Of a stretch of 27,396 nt of DNA, positions 1 through 7,921 are shown piece after piece. This stretch comes from CAZADS01 sp964483985 (lineage in GTDB: Bacteria > Pseudomonadota > Alphaproteobacteria > Thalassobaculales > Thalassobaculaceae). Positions within the stretch are counted from its first letter, which is position 1, and every line of letters begins with the position of its first letter. The position numbers and the translations under genes were made by a program. The DNA lies in the NCBI GenBank assembly GCA_964483985.1, contig CAZADS010000077.1, positions 1-27,396 of the forward strand. Reading direction: 5' to 3'. A model generated the notes under the pieces. The model was not told where the DNA came from. It ran no database searches and saw nothing but the letters and a program-made list of their open reading frames with translations.

Positions 1-2
1 AA

Positions 3-1241
3 GCCGGTCTGCGGAAAAGCATCTACACCGAAGATTTAGCATTACAATATCTATTGCCGCTAATTCGCTTACACGAAGGTGGAGGCGGAAGCGTCACGGG
101 ATCTAACGGAAATTCAAAAACAGTCGGTAGCCCCGTTTTCACTAAACCTCGCTTCCAATCTATAGCCCGAACCATGTGGTCTGTTCCTGTGGCCACAGCA
201 GCACTAGGAGCCGTCGCCGGTTTACCAGCTGCTAGACTGGTCGCATCGCATTTTTCTGTTATGACCCGAAATAATAGCCAAATTTTAGTGGCTGGTCCCA
301 AAGTGGTGGAACGAGCACTAAACCAAACCATAAATAAGGAAGAATTGGGTGGCGCTCATATTCATGCCTACAATGGCGTAGTACATAATTTAGTAGATAG
401 CGAAGAGGAAGCTTTCGAACAGATCAGGGAATTTCTGTCCTTCATGCCGTCCAACGCATGGCAACTGGCTCCCGTTGTAGCTTCTGATGATCCAACGGAC
501 CGAATGGAAGAAAGTCTCGCTAACATCATACCAAAAGATCGACGTAAAATTTATGATATGAGAAAAATTATCCAATTAGTAATGGATGAAAAAACAGTGT
601 TTGAAATGTCTAAAAATTATGCAAAAGGTCAAATAACATGCCTTGCAAGACTCAAAGGAAGATCTGTCGGGGTTTTCGCTAACGATTGCCGACATTACGC
701 TGGGTCCATGACAGCGGACGGTTCACAAAAAGTTCGTCGTTTCATACAAATGTGCGAAACATTCAATATACCAGTGATTTCATTTGTAGACGAACCAGGG
801 TTTATGATTGGAATCGAGGCAGAAAAAGCTGCAACCATTCGTCACGGTACAGATTTAGTTTTAAGCGTAGCTGACTGCACAATACCATGGGCCTCTATCA
901 TAGTGCGAAAATCTTTTGGCGTTGCCGCCGTTGCTCATTACGGACCTGGCGCCTACATTCTTGCTTGGCCGTCAGCGGAAATGGGTGCTGTACCCGTTGA
1001 GGGCGGTGTAGCCGTTGCGTTTGGGCGTGAAATAGAAGCTCATCCAAACCCAGAAGCTAGGCGCGCTGAACTTGAGGCATCTATGGCTTACCGATATTCG
1101 TCCGCTCCCAGAGCCGAATCTTTATCTATCCACGATATAATAGACCCCAGAGATACCCGTCCAGCGCTTTGTGATTGGATAGAGCGGATTGAGGGAACAA
1201 TCCCCAGTATTATAGAAAACAAACGCAGGTTAGTTTTATGA
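3..1241 (+). CDS. Acyl-CoA carboxylase, carboxyltransferase (beta) subunit, 5'-truncated
   Basis: This is the C-terminal 412 residues of a biotin-dependent acyl-CoA carboxylase beta subunit, which moves the carboxyl group from carboxybiotin to an acyl-CoA in the cytoplasm. The frame is open to the window edge, so the true start lies upstream; the TTG at 54 is only an internal codon. Family marks are the alanine/glycine-rich oxyanion region with AGLPAARL (about codons 72-79 from the window start), the ELGGAHIHA stretch, VDEPGFMIG (matching the usual VDVPGF) and the AWPSAEMG segment. It differs strongly from the canonical propionyl-CoA enzyme at 4657-6189, for example GLPAARLVASHF where that protein has GGAVYSPAMTDF. 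The substrate is therefore uncertain (propionyl-, methylcrotonyl-, geranyl- or another acyl-CoA). No biotin carboxylase subunit is visible beside it. Its stop overlaps the start of a possible small ORF (ATGA at 1238). Confidence 0.88.
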   Translation, partial: AGLRKSIYTEDLALQYLLPLIRLHEGGGGSVTGSNGNSKTVGSPVFTKPRFQSIARTMWSVPVATAALGAVAGLPAARLVASHFSVMTRNNSQILVAGPKVVERALNQTINKEELGGAHIHAYNGVVHNLVDSEEEAFEQIREFLSFMPSNAWQLAPVVASDDPTDRMEESLANIIPKDRRKIYDMRKIIQLVMDEKTVFEMSKNYAKGQITCLARLKGRSVGVFANDCRHYAGSMTADGSQKVRRFIQMCETFNIPVISFVDEPGFMIGIEAEKAATIRHGTDLVLSVADCTIPWASIIVRKSFGVAAVAHYGPGAYILAWPSAEMGAVPVEGGVAVAFGREIEAHPNPEARRAELEASMAYRYSSAPRAESLSIHDIIDPRDTRPALCDWIERIEGTIPSIIENKRRLVL

Positions 1242-1357
1242 TTGAACAAATATTCATAAAGGTTGTCGAATCAAATCGACAAGACACAGCACTTTGCTTT
1301 ACCTATGTTGACTTCGAATTGATGCTGATTGAACTAAACGCTTATGAAAAATTTTAG
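1238..1357 (+). CDS. Possible 39-residue small ORF overlapping the carboxyltransferase stop
   Basis: An ATG at 1238 overlaps the carboxyltransferase stop codon as ATGA, the usual arrangement for translational coupling, and the frame runs 39 codons to a TAG at 1355-1357, 15 bases before ispH. The product begins MIEQIFIKVVESNRQDTALC and ends LNAYEKF. I do not recognise it. A faint likeness to the N-terminal lead-in of AMP-binding acyl-CoA synthetases (an ...AL.FTYVDFELM... pattern) is impression only. It has no clear Shine-Dalgarno of its own and contains a perfect hairpin (1263-1282). It may be a real small protein, the remnant of a longer gene, or chance. Confidence 0.25.
   Translation: MIEQIFIKVVESNRQDTALCFTYVDFELMLIELNAYEKF
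1263..1282. repeat. Perfect 7-bp inverted repeat (hairpin) between carboxyltransferase gene and ispH
   Basis: TTGTCGA at 1263-1269 pairs exactly with TCGACAA at 1276-1282 across a 6-base loop. It starts 22 bases after the carboxyltransferase stop. No T-run follows, so it is not a standard intrinsic terminator. It could protect the 3' end of the upstream message or act in the ispH leader. Confidence 0.4.
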
Positions 1358-1372
1358 GACATAATTCTCTCC

Positions 1373-2317
1373 ATGAAACCGCCCAAACTAACAATACTAC
1401 TCGCATCGCCACGCGGCTTTTGTGCCGGAGTTGATCGTGCCATTCAGATTGTTGAAGAAAGTTTAAAAAAATATGGAACCCCAGTGTATGTTCGTCATGA
1501 GATCGTTCATAATAAATACGTTGTCAAACAACTCGAGAGAAAAGGTGCTGTATTTGTTGAGGATTTAGACGAAGTACCTGAGAATGTGCCCGTAATCTTT
1601 TCAGCCCATGGCGTACCGAAATCAGTGCCAATTGAAGCTGAAAGGCGTAATTTGACTTATTTTGATGCCACGTGTCCTCTAGTGAGTAAGGTCCACTTAG
1701 GTGCCGAACGAAACTATAATGATGGGCGGCATGTAATTCTGATTGGACATGCTGGACATCCTGAAGTTATAGGAACTATGGGACAACTAGCCGATGGTGC
1801 AATCACATTGGTTGAATCTGTGAAAGACGCTTTAAGATTATCCATTCCAGCCAATACACCTTTATCTTTTATCACTCAAACAACATTATCTGTGGATGAT
1901 ACATCAGAGATCATCACGGTGCTACGCGCGCGTTTCCCCCACATAAAAGGCCCAGCTAAAAAGGATATCTGCTACGCTACCACTAATAGACAAGATGCGG
2001 TGAAAGCCATAGCAGAAAGATGCGACGGGCTCATAGTCATTGGCGCACCCAATTCGTCGAATTCACAAAGATTGGTGGAAGTAGCCAAAAACAAAGGGTG
2101 TATAGAATCTCTGCTAATCCAACGGGTTAACGATATAGATTGGAAATGGATCGGAAATAAAAACACACTAGGTATTACTGCTGGGGCATCCGCTCCAGAA
2201 TTATTAGTGGAGGAAGTTATTAGGGAATTTCGGAAACGGTTTACTATAACGATTGAAGAAGTAACAATTGCTAAGGAAGAATTAAAATTTAAGTTGCCCC
2301 AAGTCCTAATGGCTTAA
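1373..2317 (+). CDS. ispH: 4-hydroxy-3-methylbut-2-enyl diphosphate reductase (IspH/LytB)
   Basis: IspH is the last enzyme of the MEP pathway; it reduces HMBPP to IPP and DMAPP using an iron-sulfur cluster. At 314 residues it is normal for the family. The three cluster cysteines are visible as C17 (RGFCAGVDRA), C101 (DATCPLVSK) and C200 (KDICYATTNR). The diphosphate-binding and catalytic residues also fit: H46, H79 (SAHGVP), H129 and E131 (GHPEV). The ATG at 1373 places the first motif at the usual distance from the N-terminus; only a weak AGGA lies upstream, about 13 bases away. It heads the ispH-thrB-rnhA run, an order I recall from many alphaproteobacteria. It shows that this organism makes isoprenoids by the MEP route. 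Confidence 0.97.
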   Translation: MKPPKLTILLASPRGFCAGVDRAIQIVEESLKKYGTPVYVRHEIVHNKYVVKQLERKGAVFVEDLDEVPENVPVIFSAHGVPKSVPIEAERRNLTYFDATCPLVSKVHLGAERNYNDGRHVILIGHAGHPEVIGTMGQLADGAITLVESVKDALRLSIPANTPLSFITQTTLSVDDTSEIITVLRARFPHIKGPAKKDICYATTNRQDAVKAIAERCDGLIVIGAPNSSNSQRLVEVAKNKGCIESLLIQRVNDIDWKWIGNKNTLGITAGASAPELLVEEVIREFRKRFTITIEEVTIAKEELKFKLPQVLMA

Positions 2318-2330
2318 CAGGATTATCCTT

Positions 2331-3293
2331 ATGGCCGTTTATACCCAAATCACAGACGGTGAACTTCGAAGTTTTCTTAGTCTTTATGACATAGGCGAGT
2401 TAACATCTTTTTCAGGAATAGCGGAGGGTGTAGAAAACTCTAATTTCCTAGTTCATACTACGCTGGGCCGTTATATATTAACCTTATATGAAAAGAGAGT
2501 TAGTGCCGAAGACTTACCCTTTTTTTTAAGCCTCCTTAGCCATTTATCTGCAAATGGCCTTTCATGTCCTACACCAATTACGGCACGGGACGGGACAATG
2601 TTAAAAATCTTCAATGGCCGCCCAGCGGCTATTGTCACATTTTTGGAAGGCGTATGGCCGCGAAGGATCCAATCTGCACACTGCCGGTCTTTAGGAAAAG
2701 CTATGGCGCAAATGCACGGAGCTGGAGCCAATTTTCTGATGAAAAGGAAAAATTCTTTATCAGTCAATAGTTGGCGACCACTTCTACAATCCTGCAATTT
2801 GAAAGAACAAACCAACTATCCTGGTGTTCTTGACGAATTAACGGATGAACTTAACTGGTTAGAAGAAAATTGGCCGAAACATTTGCCTGCGGGAACGATA
2901 CACGCGGATTTATTTCCTGATAACGTGTTCTATCTTAACAACGAAATATCCGGTATCATTGACTTCTATTTCGCCTGTACAGATTTCCTTGTTTACGACT
3001 TAGCAATTTGTCTAAATGCGTGGTGTTTTAATGATGATGGAACATTTGATATTACAAAATCCCGCGTTATGATTTCTGCTTATCAAGAATATCGACCATT
3101 ATCGGAGTTAGAATTAAGAGCACTTCCAAGCCTGACAAGAGGTAGCGCTATGAGGTTTTTACTTACTCGGCTTTACGATTGGCTTAATCATCCAGAAGGA
3201 GCAATGGTTAAACCAAAAGACCCAATAGACTATTTAAACAAGTTGAGGTTTCATCAAAACATCTCAGACCCAAGCGCATACGGAGTTTCATGA
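2331..3293 (+). CDS. thrB: Homoserine kinase, aminoglycoside-phosphotransferase-fold type (ThrB)
   Basis: This cytoplasmic kinase phosphorylates L-homoserine with ATP, the step before threonine synthase. At 320 residues it matches the phosphotransferase-fold ThrB of alphaproteobacteria rather than the GHMP-type enzyme of E. coli. An N-terminal kinase lobe carries the EGVENSNFLV nucleotide loop near residues 28-37. The catalytic loop HADLFPDNV supplies the catalytic Asp, and GIIDFYFAC carries the metal-binding Asp. The ATG at 2331 has AGGA eight bases upstream and lies 13 bases after the ispH stop. Its 3' end overlaps the rnhA start by four bases (ATGA), so the two are probably translationally coupled. 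Confidence 0.95.
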   Translation: MAVYTQITDGELRSFLSLYDIGELTSFSGIAEGVENSNFLVHTTLGRYILTLYEKRVSAEDLPFFLSLLSHLSANGLSCPTPITARDGTMLKIFNGRPAAIVTFLEGVWPRRIQSAHCRSLGKAMAQMHGAGANFLMKRKNSLSVNSWRPLLQSCNLKEQTNYPGVLDELTDELNWLEENWPKHLPAGTIHADLFPDNVFYLNNEISGIIDFYFACTDFLVYDLAICLNAWCFNDDGTFDITKSRVMISAYQEYRPLSELELRALPSLTRGSAMRFLLTRLYDWLNHPEGAMVKPKDPIDYLNKLRFHQNISDPSAYGVS

Positions 3294-3721
3294 ATAGTAA
3301 CGTCGAAATTTTCACAGATGGAGCTTGCAGTGGTAACCCCGGCCCTGGAGGGTGGGGAGCTATTTTACGCTATGGAGAAATTGAAAAAGAGCTATCCGGC
3401 GGAACATCGAACACAACTAATAATCGAATGGAAATGATGGCGGCTATTTCAGCGCTAGAAGCTTTAAAACGGCCTGTAATAATCGATTTGTATACAGATA
3501 GTATCTATCTTCGTGACGGCATAACCAAATGGTTGGACGTCTGGAAACGGAGAGGTTGGAAAACGGCTGGGAAGAAACCAGTCAAAAACAGGGAGCTATG
3601 GGAACGTCTCGACGCCGCTATTGTTCCTCACGAAATTAATTGGCATTGGATTAAGGGTCACTCTGGGCATCTTGAGAACGAGAGAGTGGATCAGCTTGCC
3701 AGAAATGCGATTCCCTCCTAA
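3290..3721 (+). CDS. rnhA: Ribonuclease HI
   Basis: RNase HI cuts the RNA strand of RNA-DNA hybrids, removing primers and R-loops. The 143-residue protein shows the complete D-E-D-D metal-binding set: D10 (FTDGACSGNPGPGG), E48 (NNRMEMMA), D70 (YTDSIY) and D134 (ERVDQLA), with the catalytic-loop histidine at H124 (KGHSGH). The basic handle (WKRRGWKTAGKKPVKN) typical of the E. coli-like form is present. The ATG at 3290 overlaps the thrB stop as ATGA. It is the last plus-strand gene before the convergent minus-strand block. Confidence 0.97.
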   Translation: MNSNVEIFTDGACSGNPGPGGWGAILRYGEIEKELSGGTSNTTNNRMEMMAAISALEALKRPVIIDLYTDSIYLRDGITKWLDVWKRRGWKTAGKKPVKNRELWERLDAAIVPHEINWHWIKGHSGHLENERVDQLARNAIPS

Positions 3722-3735
3722 ATTAACTACGAAGC

Positions 3736-3753
3736 AGAATCTTAAATGATTCT
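3736..3753. terminator. Possible weak bidirectional hairpin between convergent genes
   Basis: AGAATC (3736-3741) and GATTCT (3748-3753) form a perfect 6-bp stem with a 6-base loop in the 52-base gap where rnhA and the hydrolase gene converge. Its position suits a shared terminator, but the stem is AT-rich and no T-run follows on either strand, so support is weak. Confidence 0.25.
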
Positions 3754-3773
3754 ACTGAATACATAACAATCAC

Positions 3774-4583
3774 TCAAGTCAGCCCATTTTCTTTTAAGAA
3801 CGCCAAGGTTTCTATAGAACAATCTTCTGCATGACTACAGGCTATACCATGCCTAGCAAACGGGATAACTTTCAATCTCGATTTGGATAATAAGTTTTTC
3901 AATTCAGCCGGAATATCAAGTGGGATGAAAGGACTAGAGTCTGGTTGCATAAGCAGTACTGGTACATTAATTCGCTTTAGTTGATTGGTCAGATCACTCG
4001 TGACCAATATCTTTGCCATTTTCAAGACGCTCTCTGAGTCACTATTGCGCTGCGTCTCGTCAAACCAACGCAATATTGGTGTTCCAACCGTTTCGGGGAA
4101 AAAACGTTTAACAAGCATATCTCGAGACCAAGCCTCCCATCCATTTTTTTCTATGAACTCACGCCAGGCTTGAACATGTTGCAAAGTACCCCCTCTATGA
4201 GCTGTAGAGCAGGTTGCAACTGCTAAAACTCTATTGATTAGAATACTTGCAATATATAGGCAAATGGTCCCCCCCATAGACTCACCTATAAGAATTACTT
4301 TATCAAACTTCTCCTGGTCTAAAACTGCCGAAACAGTGCGCAAATAAAAATCGTAATCGAGACTATCACCACCAGTCCAAGGGTCTGATTTTCCGTGACC
4401 GGTGAGATCCACGCGAACAACGGAATAGTAGTTCGCCAATCTCGGCGTCCATTCAGACCAAATAAACCGGTCAGCTCCAACCCCATGAATAAACAGTATA
4501 GCTGCTTTTGGCTTTCGCCAAGGTGGCACATTATTTATCTTATCGTAAGAAACTAAATGATTATCGATTATAACTTCCGGCAT
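3774..4583 (-). CDS. Alpha/beta-fold hydrolase of unknown substrate
   Basis: This is a 269-residue cytoplasmic alpha/beta hydrolase without a signal peptide. The fold marks run in order: the oxyanion loop IHGVGADRF, VRVDLTGHGKSD, the nucleophile elbow GESMGG (serine about residue 102), a probable acid Asp in LMQPDSSPFIP, and a late ARHGIACSH holding the catalytic histidine. It resembles 3-oxoadipate enol-lactonase-like hydrolases, but nothing fixes the substrate. I chose the ATG at 4583 because AGG sits eight bases before it; an in-frame GTG at 4592 would add three residues but would overlap that site. It is the last gene of the minus-strand block, 73 bases after pccB. Confidence 0.82.
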   Translation of the reverse strand: MPEVIIDNHLVSYDKINNVPPWRKPKAAILFIHGVGADRFIWSEWTPRLANYYSVVRVDLTGHGKSDPWTGGDSLDYDFYLRTVSAVLDQEKFDKVILIGESMGGTICLYIASILINRVLAVATCSTAHRGGTLQHVQAWREFIEKNGWEAWSRDMLVKRFFPETVGTPILRWFDETQRNSDSESVLKMAKILVTSDLTNQLKRINVPVLLMQPDSSPFIPLDIPAELKNLLSKSRLKVIPFARHGIACSHAEDCSIETLAFLKENGLT

Positions 4584-4602
4584 TTCCCACACCTAGTATT
4601 AG

Positions 4603-4643
4603 GCCGCTGAAGTTGACGCAACTTATTAACATGCTTCCGCGGC
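4603..4643. repeat. Nested inverted repeats between pccB and the hydrolase gene
   Basis: GCCGCTGAAG (4603-4612) pairs with CTTCCGCGGC (4634-4643) at nine of ten positions. Within it AAGTTG-ACG-CAACTT (4610-4624) is a perfect 6-bp stem with a 3-base loop that competes for two to three of the same bases. No T-run follows on the minus strand. It may be an mRNA processing or partial-termination structure between the two genes. Confidence 0.35.
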
Positions 4644-4656
4644 GGATTAAACTACT

Positions 4657-6189
4657 TCACAACGGTATATTATCGTGTTTTTTCCACGGGTTTTCTAATT
4701 TTTTATTTCGGAGCATAGTAAACGCTCTAGCTACTCTTCTACGCGTATTTCTCGGCATTATTACATCATCGATATATCCCCGAGCACCTGCCACAAATGG
4801 GTTGGCGAATTTTTCCGTGTACTCTTCAGTTCGTCGAGCAATCTTTTTCTCATCCCCTATATCCGCTCGAAAAATAATCTCAACCGCCCCTTTCGATCCC
4901 ATAACAGCTATTTCCGCTGTGGGCCATGCGAAATTAACGTCACCTCTCAAATGTTTAGAGCTCATTACATCATAAGCACCGCCATACGCCTTTCGCGTGA
5001 TTACAGTGACTTTTGGCACTGTAGCCTCGGCATATGCAAATAGTAATTTCGAACCGTGCTTTATAATGGCACCAAATTCTTGTTTAGTGCCGGGGAGAAA
5101 CCCTGGTACGTCAACTAGAGTTAAAATAGGGATATTAAAGCAATCGCAAAAACGCACAAACCGAGCAGCTTTTCGAGAAGTATCTATGTCCAAGCAACCT
5201 GCCAATACCATCGGTTGGTTCGCTATTACGCCAATTGTAGAACCCTGGATTCTCCCAAAACCAATTATAATATTACCAGCAAAACCCGGCTGGATTTCAA
5301 AAAAATCCTCTTCGTCAACCACTTTTAATATGAGCTCTCTCATATCATAAGGCTTATTTGGGCTATTTGGAATTAAAGTATCTAAAGATGGTTCAGGCCT
5401 ATCAGCTGGATCCAAAGTAATTCGGGAAGGTGGAGGTTCTCGATTAGAAGGTGGTAAAAAATCTATAAATCTACGAAGTTGAAATAATGCTTCAACGTCA
5501 TTTTCAAATGCATGGTCAGCTACACCCGATTTACTGGAATGAGTTATGGCTCCTCCTAACTCCTCATGTGTAACCGTTTCATGAGTTACAGTCTTCACTA
5601 CATCTGGGCCAGTTACAAACATATAAGACGTATCTTTCACCATAAAAATAAAATCCGTCATTGCAGGCGAATAGACAGCGCCCCCCGCACATGGTCCCAT
5701 AATCATGGAAATCTGTGGTACTACTCCAGACGCCAAGACATTGCGTTGGAAAACCTCCGCATATCCTCCCAAAGACGCGACTCCCTCTTGAATACGCGCT
5801 CCTCCAGAATCATTAAGCCCAATAACTGGGGCTCCAACCTTCAAAGCCTGATCCATTACTTTGCAAATTTTTTCGGCGTGAGCTTCTGATAATGCACCCC
5901 CAAAAACCGTAAAATCTTGGCTAAAAACAAATACTATACGACCATTTATAGTTCCAAATCCCGTTACCACACCATCCCCCGGAATCTTGGTATCTACCAT
6001 CCCAAAATCCGAACACCGATGCTCCACAAACATATCCCATTCTTCGAACGAATTTTCATCAAATAAAACTTCTATCCTTTCTCTTGCCGTAAGTTTTCCC
6101 TTACGATGTTGAGCATCTACTCTTCGTTTTCCACCTCCTTCTCGAGCGGCATCCCGCAAATTTTCAAGCCGCTGGATGATATCTTGCAT
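4657..6189 (-). CDS. pccB: Propionyl-CoA carboxylase beta chain (carboxyltransferase)
   Basis: PccB transfers carboxyl from biotin to propionyl-CoA, giving methylmalonyl-CoA for entry to the TCA cycle through succinyl-CoA. The 510-residue length and two tandem crotonase-like halves are typical. Visible motifs are KLTARERIEVLFD (residues 32-44), SGGARIQEGVASLGGY (128-143), the N-domain oxyanion site GPCAGGAVYSP (165-175), VDVPGFLPG (359-367), the C-domain oxyanion site AYGGAY (401-406) and AWPTAEIAVMG. The ATG at 6189 has GAGGA upstream. The partner alpha chain (biotin carboxylase plus biotin carrier) is not in this window, so it must be encoded elsewhere. It lies 39 bases after the ATP12 gene on the same strand. 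Confidence 0.95.
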   Translation of the reverse strand: MQDIIQRLENLRDAAREGGGKRRVDAQHRKGKLTARERIEVLFDENSFEEWDMFVEHRCSDFGMVDTKIPGDGVVTGFGTINGRIVFVFSQDFTVFGGALSEAHAEKICKVMDQALKVGAPVIGLNDSGGARIQEGVASLGGYAEVFQRNVLASGVVPQISMIMGPCAGGAVYSPAMTDFIFMVKDTSYMFVTGPDVVKTVTHETVTHEELGGAITHSSKSGVADHAFENDVEALFQLRRFIDFLPPSNREPPPSRITLDPADRPEPSLDTLIPNSPNKPYDMRELILKVVDEEDFFEIQPGFAGNIIIGFGRIQGSTIGVIANQPMVLAGCLDIDTSRKAARFVRFCDCFNIPILTLVDVPGFLPGTKQEFGAIIKHGSKLLFAYAEATVPKVTVITRKAYGGAYDVMSSKHLRGDVNFAWPTAEIAVMGSKGAVEIIFRADIGDEKKIARRTEEYTEKFANPFVAGARGYIDDVIMPRNTRRRVARAFTMLRNKKLENPWKKHDNIPL

Positions 6190-6228
6190 GTCCTTTTCCT
6201 CTCATCTGGAAATCAGTTCGTCTATATT

Positions 6229-6930
6229 TCAAATGACGGGATTACAAAGTTTCAAGAACTGATCTGCTAAAGTCATTGCTTTTTCTATTTCAAGGATTCG
6301 ACTCCTCGCATCACCATCTTCACCCCACCTTTCGAGTTGAAAAACATTGTCTATTTGAGCTGCTTCAATACCTTTTTCAACCGAAATATAACCTTCCGCT
6401 ATTGCTAAAGCGATCACTATTGAACCAGAATAGCCGGTTAACTCGTGTATTGCTGCCAATGAAAAATTATCGTAATTAGCAACTCGATTACGAAGCGAGC
6501 ATATTGATTTCCTTGATTGGCTTATAGGCATAATTCCTTTTGTAATTAATAGCGGCGCCTTAAGACCTTCAGAACACCAGTTCAACAAGGGTTTCCATGA
6601 CAGTTCCTGATTCCGGATCAATTCCTCTGGTTGTTCAGCCCAATAACATAATAGGTCTGTTTCGGCATAAGCTGTAATAATATCTATCACCTGATCTCGG
6701 TGTGTTATGACACGATCGACCGTTGTAGCGGCGAGACACATAAATGGCATTTGTGTTGGATCTATTATATCACCTTGGTCAATCCATTCATTGGCTATCC
6801 CTTCAGCTAAACTTCGATTAGGTATCAGCAGGGGTTTCTGTCCCGGGGATTTTAGTCGACGATCATCTAACGTAATCGAGAATCGGTTTTCTTCCTCCTG
6901 TATTCTTACTACTTTATAAAATCGCTTCAC
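6229..6930 (-). CDS. ATP12-family F1-ATPase assembly chaperone
   Basis: This 233-residue protein matches the ATP12 family, which binds the free F1 alpha subunit during ATP synthase assembly in mitochondria and alphaproteobacteria. Characteristic stretches are the N-terminal FYK..I, a strand-rich region with LDDRRLKSPGQKPLLIP, EWIDQGDIIDPTQMP, and AYAETDLLCYW (residues 87-97) followed by WKPLLNW. There is no signal peptide or membrane segment. It lies between the pseudouridine synthase gene (10-base gap) and pccB (39-base gap), so co-transcription is likely. The family is essentially limited to alphaproteobacteria and mitochondria, which supports the taxonomic reading of the window. Confidence 0.92.
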   Translation of the reverse strand: MKRFYKVVRIQEEENRFSITLDDRRLKSPGQKPLLIPNRSLAEGIANEWIDQGDIIDPTQMPFMCLAATTVDRVITHRDQVIDIITAYAETDLLCYWAEQPEELIRNQELSWKPLLNWCSEGLKAPLLITKGIMPISQSRKSICSLRNRVANYDNFSLAAIHELTGYSGSIVIALAIAEGYISVEKGIEAAQIDNVFQLERWGEDGDARSRILEIEKAMTLADQFLKLCNPVI

Positions 6931-6940
6931 CTAATGACCT

Positions 6941-7921
6941 TCAACAATTACGACTATTGGATTCATCAAATCCAAAATATTTCCACGAATTCAACATATG
7001 CTTTGGCAACGGAGCTTCAACGACAACCTTGGTTCCATCCGGTTTTTTAAAAGATATCCTTCGTGCATGGAGATGCAGTTTATTTGACAGCCCATGTGTT
7101 TCCAGAAATGCCGCTTTCCCACCGTACTTGCCATCTCCCAGAATAGGAGTGCCCAAAGCCAACATATGTATTCTCAATTGGTGAGTCCGCCCCGTCCTCG
7201 GCTTCATAACGACCCATGCAACACGGTTCCCAAGATGCTCCACGACGGTATACTCTGTTTTCGATGTTTGACCGTTTTGTTGGTCAACTACCATTTTTTC
7301 GTTTGTCTTACCCTTTAGCTTAGTGATGGGAAAATCAATTATTCCAGACCGAGGCCGAACGTCACCAAGAACTATGCCCCAGTAAGTTTTTTCAACTGAT
7401 CGATTTCTAAAAGCACGTGCTAACCAACGCGCGCTTTCGCTGCTTCGCGCCAGCAGCATAACCCCAGATGTATCCTTATCCAACCGATGGACCAGTCTAG
7501 GGCGCTGTGCAAGCCCAAATTTAAGACTATCCAGAGCTCCATCCAAATACCGAGTGGTTCCAGTACCACCCTGAACCGGTAAACCTGATGGTTTATTTAT
7601 TGCTAGAAATTCTTTGTCTTTCATCAAAATGCGTTTTGCCAATTGCTCTTCAAGCTCGGTATCTCTACGATACTGTCTCTTTTCTTTGTGATTTCCAACT
7701 ACCCCTTCCTGAGAATTTTCTAAAGGTGGTAGCCTAATAGATTGTCCTTCAATAAGTCGTTGATTGGCCTTTGCTCGACTACCGTCCACACGAATTTGGC
7801 CTGTGCGGAGTAATTTTTCTAAATGGGCATGCCTAACATTAGGAAATTTCTGTTTGAACCATCGATCAAGTCTCTTTTCTGAGTCTTCACTCTCAATGAC
7901 TCTTTTTTGAACCCTACTCAT
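6941..7921 (-). CDS. rluC: RluC/RluD-type ribosomal large-subunit pseudouridine synthase
   Basis: This enzyme converts specific uridines of 23S rRNA to pseudouridine. The 326-residue protein has an N-terminal S4 RNA-binding domain (about residues 14-65; LDRWFKQKFP...LEKLLRTGQIRVDG) followed by the RluA-type catalytic domain. The active-site motif HRLDKDTSGVMLLAR begins at residue 145, with catalytic Asp148; the later TGRTHQLRIH motif and GDGKYGG are also present. The start at 7921 overlaps the crcB stop (ATGA), suggesting coupling. The exact target uridines, RluC versus RluD type, cannot be settled by reading alone; RluC is the usual name for the alphaproteobacterial gene in this neighbourhood. 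Confidence 0.9.
   Translation of the reverse strand: MSRVQKRVIESEDSEKRLDRWFKQKFPNVRHAHLEKLLRTGQIRVDGSRAKANQRLIEGQSIRLPPLENSQEGVVGNHKEKRQYRRDTELEEQLAKRILMKDKEFLAINKPSGLPVQGGTGTTRYLDGALDSLKFGLAQRPRLVHRLDKDTSGVMLLARSSESARWLARAFRNRSVEKTYWGIVLGDVRPRSGIIDFPITKLKGKTNEKMVVDQQNGQTSKTEYTVVEHLGNRVAWVVMKPRTGRTHQLRIHMLALGTPILGDGKYGGKAAFLETHGLSNKLHLHARRISFKKPDGTKVVVEAPLPKHMLNSWKYFGFDESNSRNC

Noticed and set aside
23..331. Minus-strand 102-residue frame opposite the first carboxyltransferase.
   Set aside because: It lies entirely antisense to a recognised conserved gene and has no family resemblance.
1319..1348. Promoter-like pair TTGATG-18-TATGAA just before ispH.
   Set aside because: Only four of six matches in each hexamer with a long spacer; too weak to call as a feature.
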